From LMUY01 sp964245075 (GTDB taxonomy: Bacteria > Pseudomonadota > Alphaproteobacteria > Acetobacterales > Acetobacteraceae): a stretch of 64,000 bases of DNA. Of the stretch, positions 1 to 8,345 are shown piece by piece (position 1 is the stretch's first letter; each line of letters starts with the position of its first letter). A program made the translations under genes and the position numbers. The notes beneath the pieces were generated by a model. It was not told the DNA's origin and ran no database searches. It saw nothing but the letters and a program-made list of their open reading frames with translations. Location: the NCBI GenBank assembly GCA_964245075.1, contig CAXTLC010000011.1, forward strand, positions 8,275 through 72,274, given 5' to 3'.

Positions 1-1416
1 CGGGATTGGGGCACGTGGGAGCTGGCGGACGTGCTGGCCTACGCCATGGGCTACGCGCAGGACGGCGTTCCGCTGGTGCCGCGGGTCTCCGCCACCATCG
101 AGGGTGTGCGGCCGTTGTTCGAGGCGGAATGGCCCAGCAGCGCCGGGGTCTGGCTGCCCGGCGGCCGCGTCCCCGCCACCGACAAGCTGTTCAGCAACCC
201 TGTCCTGGCCACCACCTGGCGCCGCGTGCTGGCCGAAGCGGCGGGGCCGACGCGGGAAGCGCGGATCGAGGCCGCGCGGCGGGCCTGGTACGAGGGCTTC
301 GTGGCGGAGGCGATCGGCGGCTTCCTGGCCGGGTCCGAGATGCTGGACGTGTCCGGCCGCCGTCACCGCGGGCTGCTGACGGCGCAGGACATGGCGGAAT
401 GGCAGCCCCGGGTGGAGGCGCCGGCCCGCTACGATTACGCCGGCCACACGGTGCTGAAATGCGGCCCGTGGAGCCAGGGGCCGGTGTTCCTGCAGCAGCT
501 CGCCCTGCTGGCCGGGTTCGACCTGGCGGCGATGGACCCGCTCGGCGCCGACTTCGTCCACACGGTGGTGGAGTGCATGAAGCTGGCCTACGCCGACCGG
601 GAAGCCTTCTACGGCGACCCGGATTTCACCGATGTGCCGCTCGAAGCGCTGCTGTCCCGCCCCTACAACGACGCGCGGCGCGAACTGGTGGCGCCGGAGG
701 CATCCCTGGCGCTGCGGCCCGGCACGGTGGGCGGCCTTTCCCCCTGGGTGGACCACCAGGCCGCATCCCGCGCGGACATGGCGAGCCGTGCGCCTGGCGC
801 CGGGGAGCCCACGGTGGCCCGGCTGGGGGTGATCGGCGCCGATACGGTGCACATCGACGTCATCGACCGCTGGGGCAACATGGTCAGCGCCACCCCGTCC
901 GGCGGCTGGCTGCAATCCTCCCCCGCCGTGCCGGGCCTGGGCTTCTGCCTGGGCACGCGGGGGCAGATGTTCTGGCTGCAAGGGGGGTTGCCCAACAGCC
1001 TCGCCCCGCGCAAGCGGCCGCGCACCACCCTGTCCCCCTCCATGGCCCTGCGCGACGGCAAGCCCTGGATGGCATTCGGCACGCCCGGCGGCGAGCAGCA
1101 GGATCAATGGTCGCCCATCTTCTTCCTGCGCCGGGTGCACCACCGGCTGGGCATCCAGGCGGCGATCGACATGCCGTCCTTCCACGCCGAGCACTGGCCG
1201 AGCAGCTTCTGGCCGCGCGCCGCGCGGCCCGGCAAGCTGGTGCTGGAAGGCCGCTACAGCCCGGCGGTGCGGGACGAGCTTGCCCGGCGCGGACACCTGG
1301 TGACGATGGGGGAGGACTGGTCCGAAGGCCGCCTGTCCGGGGCGGACATCGTGGACGGCTTGATGCACGCGGGCGCCAATGCGCGGGGGATGCAGGGCTA
1401 CGCGGCAGGGCGGTAG
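1..1416 (+). CDS. Gamma-glutamyltransferase family protein, C-terminal part (5' end outside window)
   Basis: The reading frame is open from base 1 and shows 471 residues, so the N-terminal part lies upstream of the window. Members are autoprocessed N-terminal nucleophile hydrolases that cleave or transfer gamma-glutamyl groups, usually in the periplasm. The nucleophile region reads DTVHIDVIDRWGNMVS; the threonine at visible residue 282 (codon 844-846) aligns with the catalytic Thr that becomes the small-subunit N-terminus, leaving a normal small subunit of about 190 residues. The oxyanion region is represented by TPGGEQQDQW. The classical TTH is TVH here, as in many paralogues, so the substrate may not be glutathione. 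No partner gene is visible; dnaB follows after 83 bases. Confidence 0.9.
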   Translation, partial: RDWGTWELADVLAYAMGYAQDGVPLVPRVSATIEGVRPLFEAEWPSSAGVWLPGGRVPATDKLFSNPVLATTWRRVLAEAAGPTREARIEAARRAWYEGFVAEAIGGFLAGSEMLDVSGRRHRGLLTAQDMAEWQPRVEAPARYDYAGHTVLKCGPWSQGPVFLQQLALLAGFDLAAMDPLGADFVHTVVECMKLAYADREAFYGDPDFTDVPLEALLSRPYNDARRELVAPEASLALRPGTVGGLSPWVDHQAASRADMASRAPGAGEPTVARLGVIGADTVHIDVIDRWGNMVSATPSGGWLQSSPAVPGLGFCLGTRGQMFWLQGGLPNSLAPRKRPRTTLSPSMALRDGKPWMAFGTPGGEQQDQWSPIFFLRRVHHRLGIQAAIDMPSFHAEHWPSSFWPRAARPGKLVLEGRYSPAVRDELARRGHLVTMGEDWSEGRLSGADIVDGLMHAGANARGMQGYAAGR

Positions 1417-1422
1417 CGAAAG

Positions 1423-1450
1423 TTATCCCCCGGTACCACCGTTATCCACA
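1423..1450 (+). promoter_or_regulatory. DnaA-box pair upstream of dnaB
   Basis: A perfect consensus DnaA box, TTATCCACA, lies at 1442-1450. A weaker same-direction copy, TTATCCCCC (7 of 9), lies at 1423-1431. Both are in the 83-base gap before the dnaB start at 1500. DnaA binding here is an inference from the consensus; it would place dnaB under replication-initiator control. The gap is too short to be an origin by itself. Confidence 0.55.
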
Positions 1451-1499
1451 GGCGATCTTCCATGCCGGACGCTGGCGGATCGGTTAAGCTCCGCAACCC

Positions 1500-2990
1500 A
1501 TGAACAGCATCGACTCTCCCCTTCTCGGCTTCTCGCAACGCATGCCGCCGTCCAACGTGCAGGCGGAACAAGCGCTGCTCGGCGCCCTGCTGGCCAACAA
1601 CCGCGCCTACGAGCGGGTGGCGGAGTTCCTGGCGCCCGAGCACTTCGCAGACCCGATCCACGCGCGCATCTACGCCGCGATCCACCGCCGGGTGAACAAC
1701 GGCCAACTGGCCGACGCCATCACCTTGCGCGCCGAGTTCGAGCACACGGGCGTGCTGGACGAGGTGGGGGGAACGGCCTACCTCAGCCAACTGCTGACTG
1801 CCATGGTGGGCATCATCAACGCCGGGGAGTATGGCCGCGCGATCCACGATGCGTGGCTGCGCCGCGAGCTGATCGAGGTCGGCGAGCAGGTGGTCAACAA
1901 CGCGTTCGGCGCCGAGCCGGAGATGGACGGCAAGCTGCAGGTGGAGGCCGCCGAGCAGCGATTGTTCGACATCGCCGACAAGGGCAGCACCTCCGGCGGC
2001 TTCATCGTGTTCGAGCAGGCCTTGACCGCCGCCATCCAGGGCGCCGAGCGGGCGTTCCACCGGCCCGGCCACGTGGCTGGCCTGTCCACCGGACTGCGCG
2101 ACCTGGACAAGAAGATGGGCGGGCTGCACCCGTCGGACCTGCTGGTGCTGGCCGGGCGGCCCGGCATGGGCAAGACCGCGCTGGCCACCAAGGTCGCGTT
2201 CGGCGCAGCCCGCGCGCTGCAAGCGGAGGCGCGGGCGGCCAGCTCGGCGGAGGAGGTGCCGAAAGGCAGCGTCGCGTTCTTCTCGCTGGAAATGAGCGCC
2301 GAGCAGATCGCGCTGCGCCTGCTGGCGGAGGAAGCGCGGGTGTCCGGCGACAAGATCCGCCGGGGCGACATCGCGCAGCGCGATTTCGACCAGTTCGTGC
2401 AGGTGAGCCGGGAGATCGCCGGCCTGCCGCTGCACATCGACGAAACGCCGGGCATCTCGGTGGCGGCGCTGCGGACCCGCTGCCGTCGGCTGAAGCGGAC
2501 GTCCGGGCTCAGCCTGGTGATCGTGGACTACCTGCAATTGATGCGGCCCTCCGCCGGCACGAAGCCCGAAAGCCGCGTGCTGGAGATCAGCCAGTTCACC
2601 CAGGGGCTGAAGGCCATCGCCAAGGAGCTGGCGGTGCCGGTGATCGCGCTTTCCCAGTTGTCCCGCGCGGTGGAGCAGCGGGAGGACAAGCGGCCGCAAC
2701 TGTCGGACCTGCGCGAGTCGGGCACCATCGAGCAGGATGCGGATTGCGTCATGTTCGTCTACCGGGACGAATACTACTTGCAGCAGCGCGGGCCGAAGCA
2801 GAACAATTTCGACTCGGACGAGAAGTTCAACTCCGCGATGGACAAGTGGCAGCAGGACATGGAGCGTGTCCACAATCGCGCCGAGGTGCTGATCGAGAAG
2901 CAGCGCCACGGCCCGACCGGCAAGATCGACCTGTTGTTCGAGGGCGAATTCACCCGGTTCGCCGACCTGGACCTGGTGCACAGCGAATGA
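1500..2990 (+). CDS. dnaB: Replicative DNA helicase DnaB
   Basis: This 496-residue protein is the hexameric 5'-3' helicase that unwinds DNA at the replication fork and recruits primase. The N-terminal DnaB domain (PPSNVQAEQALLGALL, about residues 17-120) is followed by a RecA-like ATPase with Walker A GRPGMGKT near residues 219-226. Further motifs are VIVDYLQLM (Walker B), ALSQLSRAVEQR, and DLRESGTIEQDADCVMFVYR. Length is normal for the family. The ATG at 1500 follows a gap holding DnaA boxes. The stop overlaps the start of the next small gene (ATGA). Confidence 0.97.
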   Translation: MNSIDSPLLGFSQRMPPSNVQAEQALLGALLANNRAYERVAEFLAPEHFADPIHARIYAAIHRRVNNGQLADAITLRAEFEHTGVLDEVGGTAYLSQLLTAMVGIINAGEYGRAIHDAWLRRELIEVGEQVVNNAFGAEPEMDGKLQVEAAEQRLFDIADKGSTSGGFIVFEQALTAAIQGAERAFHRPGHVAGLSTGLRDLDKKMGGLHPSDLLVLAGRPGMGKTALATKVAFGAARALQAEARAASSAEEVPKGSVAFFSLEMSAEQIALRLLAEEARVSGDKIRRGDIAQRDFDQFVQVSREIAGLPLHIDETPGISVAALRTRCRRLKRTSGLSLVIVDYLQLMRPSAGTKPESRVLEISQFTQGLKAIAKELAVPVIALSQLSRAVEQREDKRPQLSDLRESGTIEQDADCVMFVYRDEYYLQQRGPKQNNFDSDEKFNSAMDKWQQDMERVHNRAEVLIEKQRHGPTGKIDLLFEGEFTRFADLDLVHSE

Positions 2991-3241
2991 CCCGGCTGCT
3001 GCTCGCCGCCCTGCTGCTGGCCCCGCCCGCCCGGGCCGCCTGCACCCACGAGCAGGCGGAAGCCAAGGGGGAGGAACTGAGCCGGGTGATGCAGGAACGG
3101 ATGGCAGCCGGCCCGGCGCGGACGCGGGCGCTGCCGGAGAAGCTGCAAGCGATCGGGCCAGCCGACGAGCAGCACGCCGGGTTCCCGGACTGGACCCAGG
3201 TGTGCGGGACGTATGACGCGATGATGGGGGAGGCGCGGTAG
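2987..3241 (+). CDS. Small secreted protein of unknown function
   Basis: I do not recognise this 84-residue protein. Its ATG overlaps the dnaB stop in an ATGA junction, so it is translationally coupled to dnaB. It begins with a clear signal peptide (MTRLLLAALLLAPPARAA, probable cleavage after ARA). A mature part of about 66 residues carries two cysteines, one at its start (ACTHEQAE) and one near the end (WTQVCGTYDAMM), possibly a disulfide. The coding reading is supported by the signal peptide, the coupling and the frame; function is unknown. It could have its own role in the envelope unrelated to replication. Confidence 0.7.
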   Translation: MTRLLLAALLLAPPARAACTHEQAEAKGEELSRVMQERMAAGPARTRALPEKLQAIGPADEQHAGFPDWTQVCGTYDAMMGEAR

Positions 3242-3245
3242 CTCC

Positions 3246-3276
3246 TTCCCCGGCCCCCTCCCAAGGGGAGAGGGAG
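3246..3276. repeat. Degenerate CCCTCTCCC/GGGAGAGGG palindromic repeat
   Basis: This GC-rich imperfect palindrome lies in the gap between the small secreted protein and the oxidoreductase. Its left part is CCCCGGCCCCCTCCC and its right part GGGGAGAGGGAG. It resembles the better-preserved copy at 58768-58791, which has the same CCCCGGCCC lead-in and GGGAGAGGGAG tail. Short palindromes of this kind are scattered through many GC-rich proteobacterial genomes. It may also act as a weak terminator. Confidence 0.5.
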
Positions 3277-3325
3277 TTCTCCTGTCGTGTCTTCCTGCTA
3301 TCCTTCCGCAAAACAGGAGCGCGCG

Positions 3326-4324
3326 ATGCCCGAGATCAACCACCAGGTCCTGCTTGCCAGCCGGCCGGCCGGCGCCGTCAGCACCGCGAACTTCCGCATG
3401 GTCGAAGCCCCCTTGGCGCCCCTGGCCGAAGGCGAGGTGCGCGTCCGCAACCATTACCTCTCGCTCGACCCGTACATGCGCGGGCGCATGAACGACAGCA
3501 AATCCTACACGGCGCCGCAGAAGCTGGACGAGGTGATGATCGGCGGCACCGTCGGCGCCGTCGTGGAGTCGCGCAACCCCAAGTGGCAGCCGGGCGACAA
3601 GGTGGCCGCCATGTTCGGCTGGCAGGAGTACGGCACCTCCAACGGCGCGGGCATGCAGAAGGTGGATGACGCGCGCATCCCGCTTTCCGCCTACCTCGGC
3701 CCGGTCGGCATGCCCGGCGTCACCGGCTGGTATGGGCTGAACCGCATCTGCGCGCCCGAACCCGGGCAAACGGTGGTGGTCAGCGCCGCGAGCGGGGCGG
3801 TGGGCACGGTGGTCGGCCAGTTGGCCAAGAAGGCCGGCTGCCGCGCCGTCGGCGTAGCCGGCGGGGCGGAGAAGTGCCGCTTCGTGGTGGAAGAGCTCGG
3901 GTTCGACGCCTGCGTGGACTACAAGGCGGGCGGCCTGCACGCAGACCTCAAGGCCGCTGCGCCGGACGGGGTGGACTGCTACTTCGACAATGTCGGCGGC
4001 GAGGTGCTGGACGCGGCCATGCTGCGGATGAACGCCTTCGGCCGCATCGCGGTGTGCGGCGCCATCGCCGGGTATGACGGCAAGCCGCTGACCATGGCCA
4101 ATCCCTCGCTGATCCTGGTGTCCCGGCTGAGGGTGGAGGGCTTCATCGTCAGCGAGCACATGGAGGACTGGCCGGCGGCGCTGGCCGAGCTGGGCGGGAT
4201 GGTGGCGGCGGGGCAGCTCAAATACCGCGAAACGATCGCCGAAGGGCTGGCAAGCGCGCCGGAAGCGTTCCTGGGCCTGCTGAAAGGGCGCAATTTCGGC
4301 AAGCAGCTGGTGAAGCTGATCTAA
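3326..4324 (+). CDS. NADP-dependent oxidoreductase, MDR family (YncB/leukotriene B4 dehydrogenase-like)
   Basis: A 332-residue zinc-independent medium-chain reductase that typically reduces the C=C bond of alpha,beta-unsaturated ketones or aldehydes with NADPH. Family hallmarks are the N-terminal substrate strand HYLSLDPYMRGRM (about residues 47-59), PVGMPGVTGWYGLNRI, the Rossmann glycine motif VSAASGAVGTVVGQLAK, and the VDCYFDNVGGEVLD motif. The ATG at 3326 is chosen because AGGAG sits 7 bases upstream and the family starts at this point; an in-frame upstream start at 3287 would add 13 unconserved residues. It is followed after 2 bases by alr, so the two may be co-transcribed. Physiological substrate unknown. 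Confidence 0.9.
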   Translation: MPEINHQVLLASRPAGAVSTANFRMVEAPLAPLAEGEVRVRNHYLSLDPYMRGRMNDSKSYTAPQKLDEVMIGGTVGAVVESRNPKWQPGDKVAAMFGWQEYGTSNGAGMQKVDDARIPLSAYLGPVGMPGVTGWYGLNRICAPEPGQTVVVSAASGAVGTVVGQLAKKAGCRAVGVAGGAEKCRFVVEELGFDACVDYKAGGLHADLKAAAPDGVDCYFDNVGGEVLDAAMLRMNAFGRIAVCGAIAGYDGKPLTMANPSLILVSRLRVEGFIVSEHMEDWPAALAELGGMVAAGQLKYRETIAEGLASAPEAFLGLLKGRNFGKQLVKLI

Positions 4325-4326
4325 GA

Positions 4327-5391
4327 GTGGGCTGCTGGCCGGCGCTGCTGGAGATCGACCTCGCCGCCATCGTCGCCAACTGGCGCGCCCTGTGCCGCGG
4401 GCCGACTGCCGCGGTGGTGAAGGCGGACGCCTACGGGTTGGGAGCCTGCGCCGTCGCCCCCGCCCTGCACGCCGCCGGGTGCCGCCACTTCTTCACCGCC
4501 CACCCCTCGGAAGCGCTGGCGATCCGCGCCGGGCTGCCCGGCGCGATGCTCGCCGTGCTCAACGGGTTGTGGCCCGGCTGGGAGGCCGAATTCGCCGCCC
4601 GCGATCTCACCCCCGTGCTCGGCACCCTGGACGAGATCGCCCGCTGGGCCGCCCATGCCCGCGAGGCTGGCCGCCGCCTGCCCGCCATCCTGCACGTGGA
4701 CACCGGGATGAACCGCCTCGGCCTGGACGGGCGGGAGCTGGCCGCGCTGGCCGCCGACCATTCCCGCCTGGACGGCCTCCATTTGCGCTACGTCATGACC
4801 CACCTGGTCAGCGCCGAGTGCCCGGACGACCCCGTCAACGCCCTGCAACGCCAGCGTTTCGACGCCGCTTGCGCCCGGCTGCCGCCCGCGCCGCGGTCGC
4901 TGGCCAACTCCTCGGGCCTGTTCCTGGGGCCGGGCTTCGCGTCCGACCTGGCACGGCCGGGCGCGGCGCTCTACGGCGTCAATCCCACGCCTGGCCGGCC
5001 CAACCCGCAGCGCGCGGCGGTGCGGCTGCGGGCGCGGGTGTTGCAGATCCGCGAGGTGCCGGCCGGCGATGGGGTCGGCTACAACGCGCAATGGCGGGCG
5101 CGCCGGACCAGCCGGATCGCGACCGTCTCGGTGGGCTACGCGGACGGCTTCCTCCGCTCGCTCACCAACCGGGCGACGGCGTATTTTGACGGGCGGGCAG
5201 TGCCGCTGGTAGGTCGCGTGTCCATGGACCTTTCGACCTTCGACGTTACGGACGAGCCTGCCCTGCAACCCGGCGGCTGGCTGGACCTGATCGGCCCGGG
5301 CGGCGTCGATGCGCTGGCCGAGCAGGCCGGCACCAACGGCTACGAGGTCCTCACCTCGCTCGGCCCGCGCTACCCCAGGCAGTACCTGTGA
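4327..5391 (+). CDS. alr: Alanine racemase
   Basis: A 354-residue PLP enzyme interconverting L- and D-alanine for peptidoglycan. The PLP-binding lysine is in AVVKADAYGLGA near residue 36; the second catalytic base, tyrosine, is in VGYNAQW, and the SVGYADGF and GRVSMDLSTFDVT signatures are present. The start is GTG at 4327, giving the usual LEIDLAAI N-terminus. The stop TGA overlaps the GTG start of the MlaE-type permease, so the racemase heads or belongs to an envelope-directed run alr-mlaE-mlaF-radA. Confidence 0.95.
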   Translation: MGCWPALLEIDLAAIVANWRALCRGPTAAVVKADAYGLGACAVAPALHAAGCRHFFTAHPSEALAIRAGLPGAMLAVLNGLWPGWEAEFAARDLTPVLGTLDEIARWAAHAREAGRRLPAILHVDTGMNRLGLDGRELAALAADHSRLDGLHLRYVMTHLVSAECPDDPVNALQRQRFDAACARLPPAPRSLANSSGLFLGPGFASDLARPGAALYGVNPTPGRPNPQRAAVRLRARVLQIREVPAGDGVGYNAQWRARRTSRIATVSVGYADGFLRSLTNRATAYFDGRAVPLVGRVSMDLSTFDVTDEPALQPGGWLDLIGPGGVDALAEQAGTNGYEVLTSLGPRYPRQYL

Positions 5392-6170
5392 TCGCGCTCG
5401 ATTGGCTGGCGCTGCTCGGCCGCCTGGGGCTGGGCTTCTGCCGCACGGCTGGGGCCGTGGCGGTGTTCGCCGCTTCCGGGTTGTCGCATGCCGTGCGGCC
5501 GCCGATCTACGGGCGCATGTTCATCCGCGCCTTCGTCGAGTTCGCGTTCTTCAGCCTGCCGGTGGTGGCCCTGACCGCGATCTTCTCCGGCATGGTGATC
5601 GCGCTGCAATCCTTCACCGGCTTCTCCCGCTTCAACGCGGAAAGCGCCGTCGCCTCCCTCGTCGTGCTGTCCGTGGTGCGGGAACTGGGGCCGGTGCTGG
5701 CCGGCCTGATGGTGGCGGGCCGGGTGGGCGCCGCGATGGCGGCGGAGATCGGCACCATGCGCGTGACCGACCAGATCGACGCGCTCGGCACCCTGTCCAC
5801 CAACGCGATGAAATACCTGGTCGCGCCCCGCCTGCTCGCCGGCATCCTGTCGCTGCCGTTGCTGGTGGTGGTGGCGGACGTGCTGGGCGTGCTGGGCGGC
5901 TACATCATCGCCACGCTCAAGATCGGGCTGAACCCGCACGGCTACCTCACCAGCACGTTCGACTTCACGACGACGGCCGACGTGGCCAGCGGCCTGGCGA
6001 AGGCGGCGGTGTTCGGGTTCATCGTGTCGCTGATGGGCTGCTACCACGGCTACAACAGCCGCGGCGGGGCGGAAGGCGTCGGTTCCGCGACCACGTCGGC
6101 GGTGGTGGCCGCATCCATCCTGATCCTGTCCAGCGACTACGTGCTGACGGAACTGTTCTTTGCTCGATAA
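5388..6170 (+). CDS. MlaE-type ABC transporter permease
   Basis: This 260-residue inner-membrane protein is of the MlaE/TTG2B family, the permease of MCE systems that move phospholipids between membranes. It shows about five hydrophobic segments and the conserved core VVRELGPVLAGLMVAGRVGAAMAAEIGTMRVTDQIDAL (split here as VVRELGPVLAGLMVAGRVG and AAMAAEIGTMRVTDQIDAL). GTG start overlaps the alr stop; the ATPase gene follows with an 11-base overlap. No MlaD, MlaC or MlaB gene follows, unlike the second Mla-like operon at 38117-41503. The partner MCE protein must be encoded elsewhere or shared. Confidence 0.9.
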   Translation: MIALDWLALLGRLGLGFCRTAGAVAVFAASGLSHAVRPPIYGRMFIRAFVEFAFFSLPVVALTAIFSGMVIALQSFTGFSRFNAESAVASLVVLSVVRELGPVLAGLMVAGRVGAAMAAEIGTMRVTDQIDALGTLSTNAMKYLVAPRLLAGILSLPLLVVVADVLGVLGGYIIATLKIGLNPHGYLTSTFDFTTTADVASGLAKAAVFGFIVSLMGCYHGYNSRGGAEGVGSATTSAVVAASILILSSDYVLTELFFAR

Positions 6171-6951
6171 GACCGTCCCGAAGATCCGCGTCCGCGGCCT
6201 GCGCAAGCGGTTCGGCGACAAGCAGGTGCTGGACGGCGTGGACCTGGACGTCATGCCGGGCACCTCCATGGTGGTGATCGGCGGGTCCGGCACCGGCAAG
6301 TCGGTGCTGCTGAAATCCATCCTGGGCCTGGTGGAGCCGGACGAGGGCACGGTCGAGATCGACGGGCGCGACGTGCTGCGCATGTCCGTCCGCGAGCGGG
6401 AAGCGGCGAACCGGCAGATCGGCATGCTCTTCCAAGGCGGCGCGCTGTTCGACAGCCTGCCGGTCTGGGAGAACGTCGCGTTCGGCCTGCTGGCCCAGCG
6501 CGGCAATGGCCACCGCGTCTCCCGCGAGGCCGCGCGCGCGCGCGCCGGGGACGTGCTGGGCCAGGTCGGCCTGGCGGCCAGCGTGGGCGACCTTTCCCCG
6601 GCCGAGCTGTCCGGCGGCATGCAGAAGCGGGTCGGCCTGGCCCGCGCCATCGCTGCCCAGCCCAGCATCCTGTTCTTCGACGAGCCGACCACCGGGCTGG
6701 ACCCGATCATGGGCGCAGTGATCGACGGCCTGATCGTGGACTGCGTGCGCCGGCTCGGCTCCACCGCCATGGCGATCACGCACGACATGGCCTCCGCCGT
6801 GCGCATCGGCGACCGGGCCGCGATGCTGTACCGGGGCCGGATCGTGTGGGAGGGCCCGGCGCCCGACCTGCTGCACAGCAGCAACCCGGTGGTGGACCAG
6901 TTCACCCACGGACGGCGCGAGGGGCCGATCCAGATGGAATTGCGGAAGTAG
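6160..6951 (+). CDS. MlaF-type ABC transporter ATP-binding protein
   Basis: A 263-residue ABC ATPase that would energise the overlapping MlaE-type permease. It has Walker A GGSGTGKS (about residues 40-47), Q-loop MLFQGGALFDSLPVWENV typical of MlaF, signature ELSGGMQKRVGLARAI, Walker B ILFFDEPTTGLDPIMG and the switch histidine in ITHDMASA. The likely start is TTG at 6160, inside the permease gene; no better in-frame ATG precedes the first conserved strand. The downstream radA starts 11 bases after the stop. Confidence 0.92.
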   Translation: MLDKTVPKIRVRGLRKRFGDKQVLDGVDLDVMPGTSMVVIGGSGTGKSVLLKSILGLVEPDEGTVEIDGRDVLRMSVREREAANRQIGMLFQGGALFDSLPVWENVAFGLLAQRGNGHRVSREAARARAGDVLGQVGLAASVGDLSPAELSGGMQKRVGLARAIAAQPSILFFDEPTTGLDPIMGAVIDGLIVDCVRRLGSTAMAITHDMASAVRIGDRAAMLYRGRIVWEGPAPDLLHSSNPVVDQFTHGRREGPIQMELRK

Positions 6952-6962
6952 CGTCCCGGCCG

Positions 6963-8345
6963 ATGGCCAAGCCCGCCACGCGCTACGTCTGCCAGAACTG
7001 CGGCGCCGCCACCGGCAAGTGGGCCGGGCGCTGCGACGCGTGCGGCGAGTGGAACACGATCGCCGAGGAGCCGGTGGAGGCCCGGCCCGGCCCCGGCGCC
7101 AAGCCCGGCGGCAAGGCAGCCCGGCTGGAGTTCGTCGGCCTCGAGGGGAGCACGGCCCCGCCGCCCCGCGCCCAGACCGGCATCGCCGAGCTGGACCGCG
7201 TGCTGGGCGGCGGCCTGGTCGCGGCCTCTGCCGTGCTGGTGGGCGGTGATCCGGGAATCGGCAAGTCCACCCTGCTGTTGCAGGCCGCCGCCTCCATCGC
7301 CCGCGCCGGACGCCGGGTGCTGTACGTCACCGGCGAGGAGTCGGTGGACCAGGTGCGCCTGCGCGCCCGCCGCCTGGGCCTGACGGATGCCCGGCTGGAG
7401 CTCGCGGCGACCATCAACGTGCGGGACATCGCCGCCGCGCTGGAAGCGGCCTCGGACGCGGTGCTGGTGGTGATCGATTCGATCCAGACGATGTGGATGG
7501 ACAGCATCGACTCGGCGCCGGGCACGGTCAGCCAGGTGCGCGCCTGCTCGTTCGAGCTGATCCGGCTGGCGAAGTCGCGCGGCTTCTCGCTGGTGCTGGT
7601 GGGCCACGTGACCAAGGACGGCGCGTTGGCCGGGCCGCGCGTGCTGGAGCACATGGTCGATGCCGTGCTGTACTTCGAGGGCGACCGCGGCCACCAGTTC
7701 CGCATCCTGCGCGGGGTGAAGAACCGCTTCGGCGCCACGGACGAGATCGGCGTGTTCGCCATGACGGAAACCGGGCTGGCCGAGGTGCCCAACCCGTCCG
7801 CCCTGTTCCTGGCGGAGCGTCGGGGCAACATCGCCGGGTCGGCGGTGTTCGCCGGGCTGGAAGGGTCGCGCCCGGTGCTGGTGGAGGTGCAGGCGCTGCT
7901 TTCGCCCAACAGCGGCGGCTCGCCCCGGCGCTCGGTGATCGGCTGGGACGGCGGGCGGCTGGCGATGATGCTGGCGGTGCTGGACAGCCGCGCCGGGCTG
8001 CGGCTGTCGGCGCACGACGTGTACCTCAACGTGGCGGGGGGCCTGCGGGTGCAGGAGCCGGCGGCGGACCTGGCCGTGGCGGCGGCGCTGGCTTCCGCCG
8101 CGACGGAAACGCCGACGGACGCGGCGAGCGTGTATTTCGGCGAGGTGGGGCTGTCCGGCGAGGTGCGGCAGGTGGCGCAGGCGGACGCCAGGCTGAAGGA
8201 AGCGCAGAAGCTCGGCTTCGCCGCCGCGTGCCTGCCCCGCCGGGTGGCCCAGGGCGGGCGCAAGCCGTTGGCGCTGCCAGGCTTTCGGTTGAACGAGATG
8301 GGCCACCTGGCGGAGCTGGTGGCGGGGTTCACCGGCAAGGGTTAG
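6963..8345 (+). CDS. radA: DNA repair protein RadA
   Basis: This 460-residue RecA-like ATPase promotes branch migration during recombinational repair. An N-terminal zinc finger is formed by Cys10, Cys13, Cys24 and Cys27 (YVCQNCGAATGKWAGRCDAC). Walker A GGDPGIGKST, the RadA-specific KNRFGATDEIGVFAM motif and a C-terminal Lon-like domain (LSAHDVYLNVAGGLRVQEPAADLA) follow. ATG at 6963 puts the zinc finger at the N-terminus; an in-frame upstream extension lies inside the ATPase gene and is not used. The stop overlaps the stop of the convergent TetR gene. Confidence 0.96.
   Translation: MAKPATRYVCQNCGAATGKWAGRCDACGEWNTIAEEPVEARPGPGAKPGGKAARLEFVGLEGSTAPPPRAQTGIAELDRVLGGGLVAASAVLVGGDPGIGKSTLLLQAAASIARAGRRVLYVTGEESVDQVRLRARRLGLTDARLELAATINVRDIAAALEAASDAVLVVIDSIQTMWMDSIDSAPGTVSQVRACSFELIRLAKSRGFSLVLVGHVTKDGALAGPRVLEHMVDAVLYFEGDRGHQFRILRGVKNRFGATDEIGVFAMTETGLAEVPNPSALFLAERRGNIAGSAVFAGLEGSRPVLVEVQALLSPNSGGSPRRSVIGWDGGRLAMMLAVLDSRAGLRLSAHDVYLNVAGGLRVQEPAADLAVAAALASAATETPTDAASVYFGEVGLSGEVRQVAQADARLKEAQKLGFAAACLPRRVAQGGRKPLALPGFRLNEMGHLAELVAGFTGKG

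Noticed and set aside
1398..3311. Open frame of about 630 codons antisense to dnaB
   Set aside because: The sense strand encodes an unmistakable DnaB; the antisense product is low-complexity and unconserved in character.
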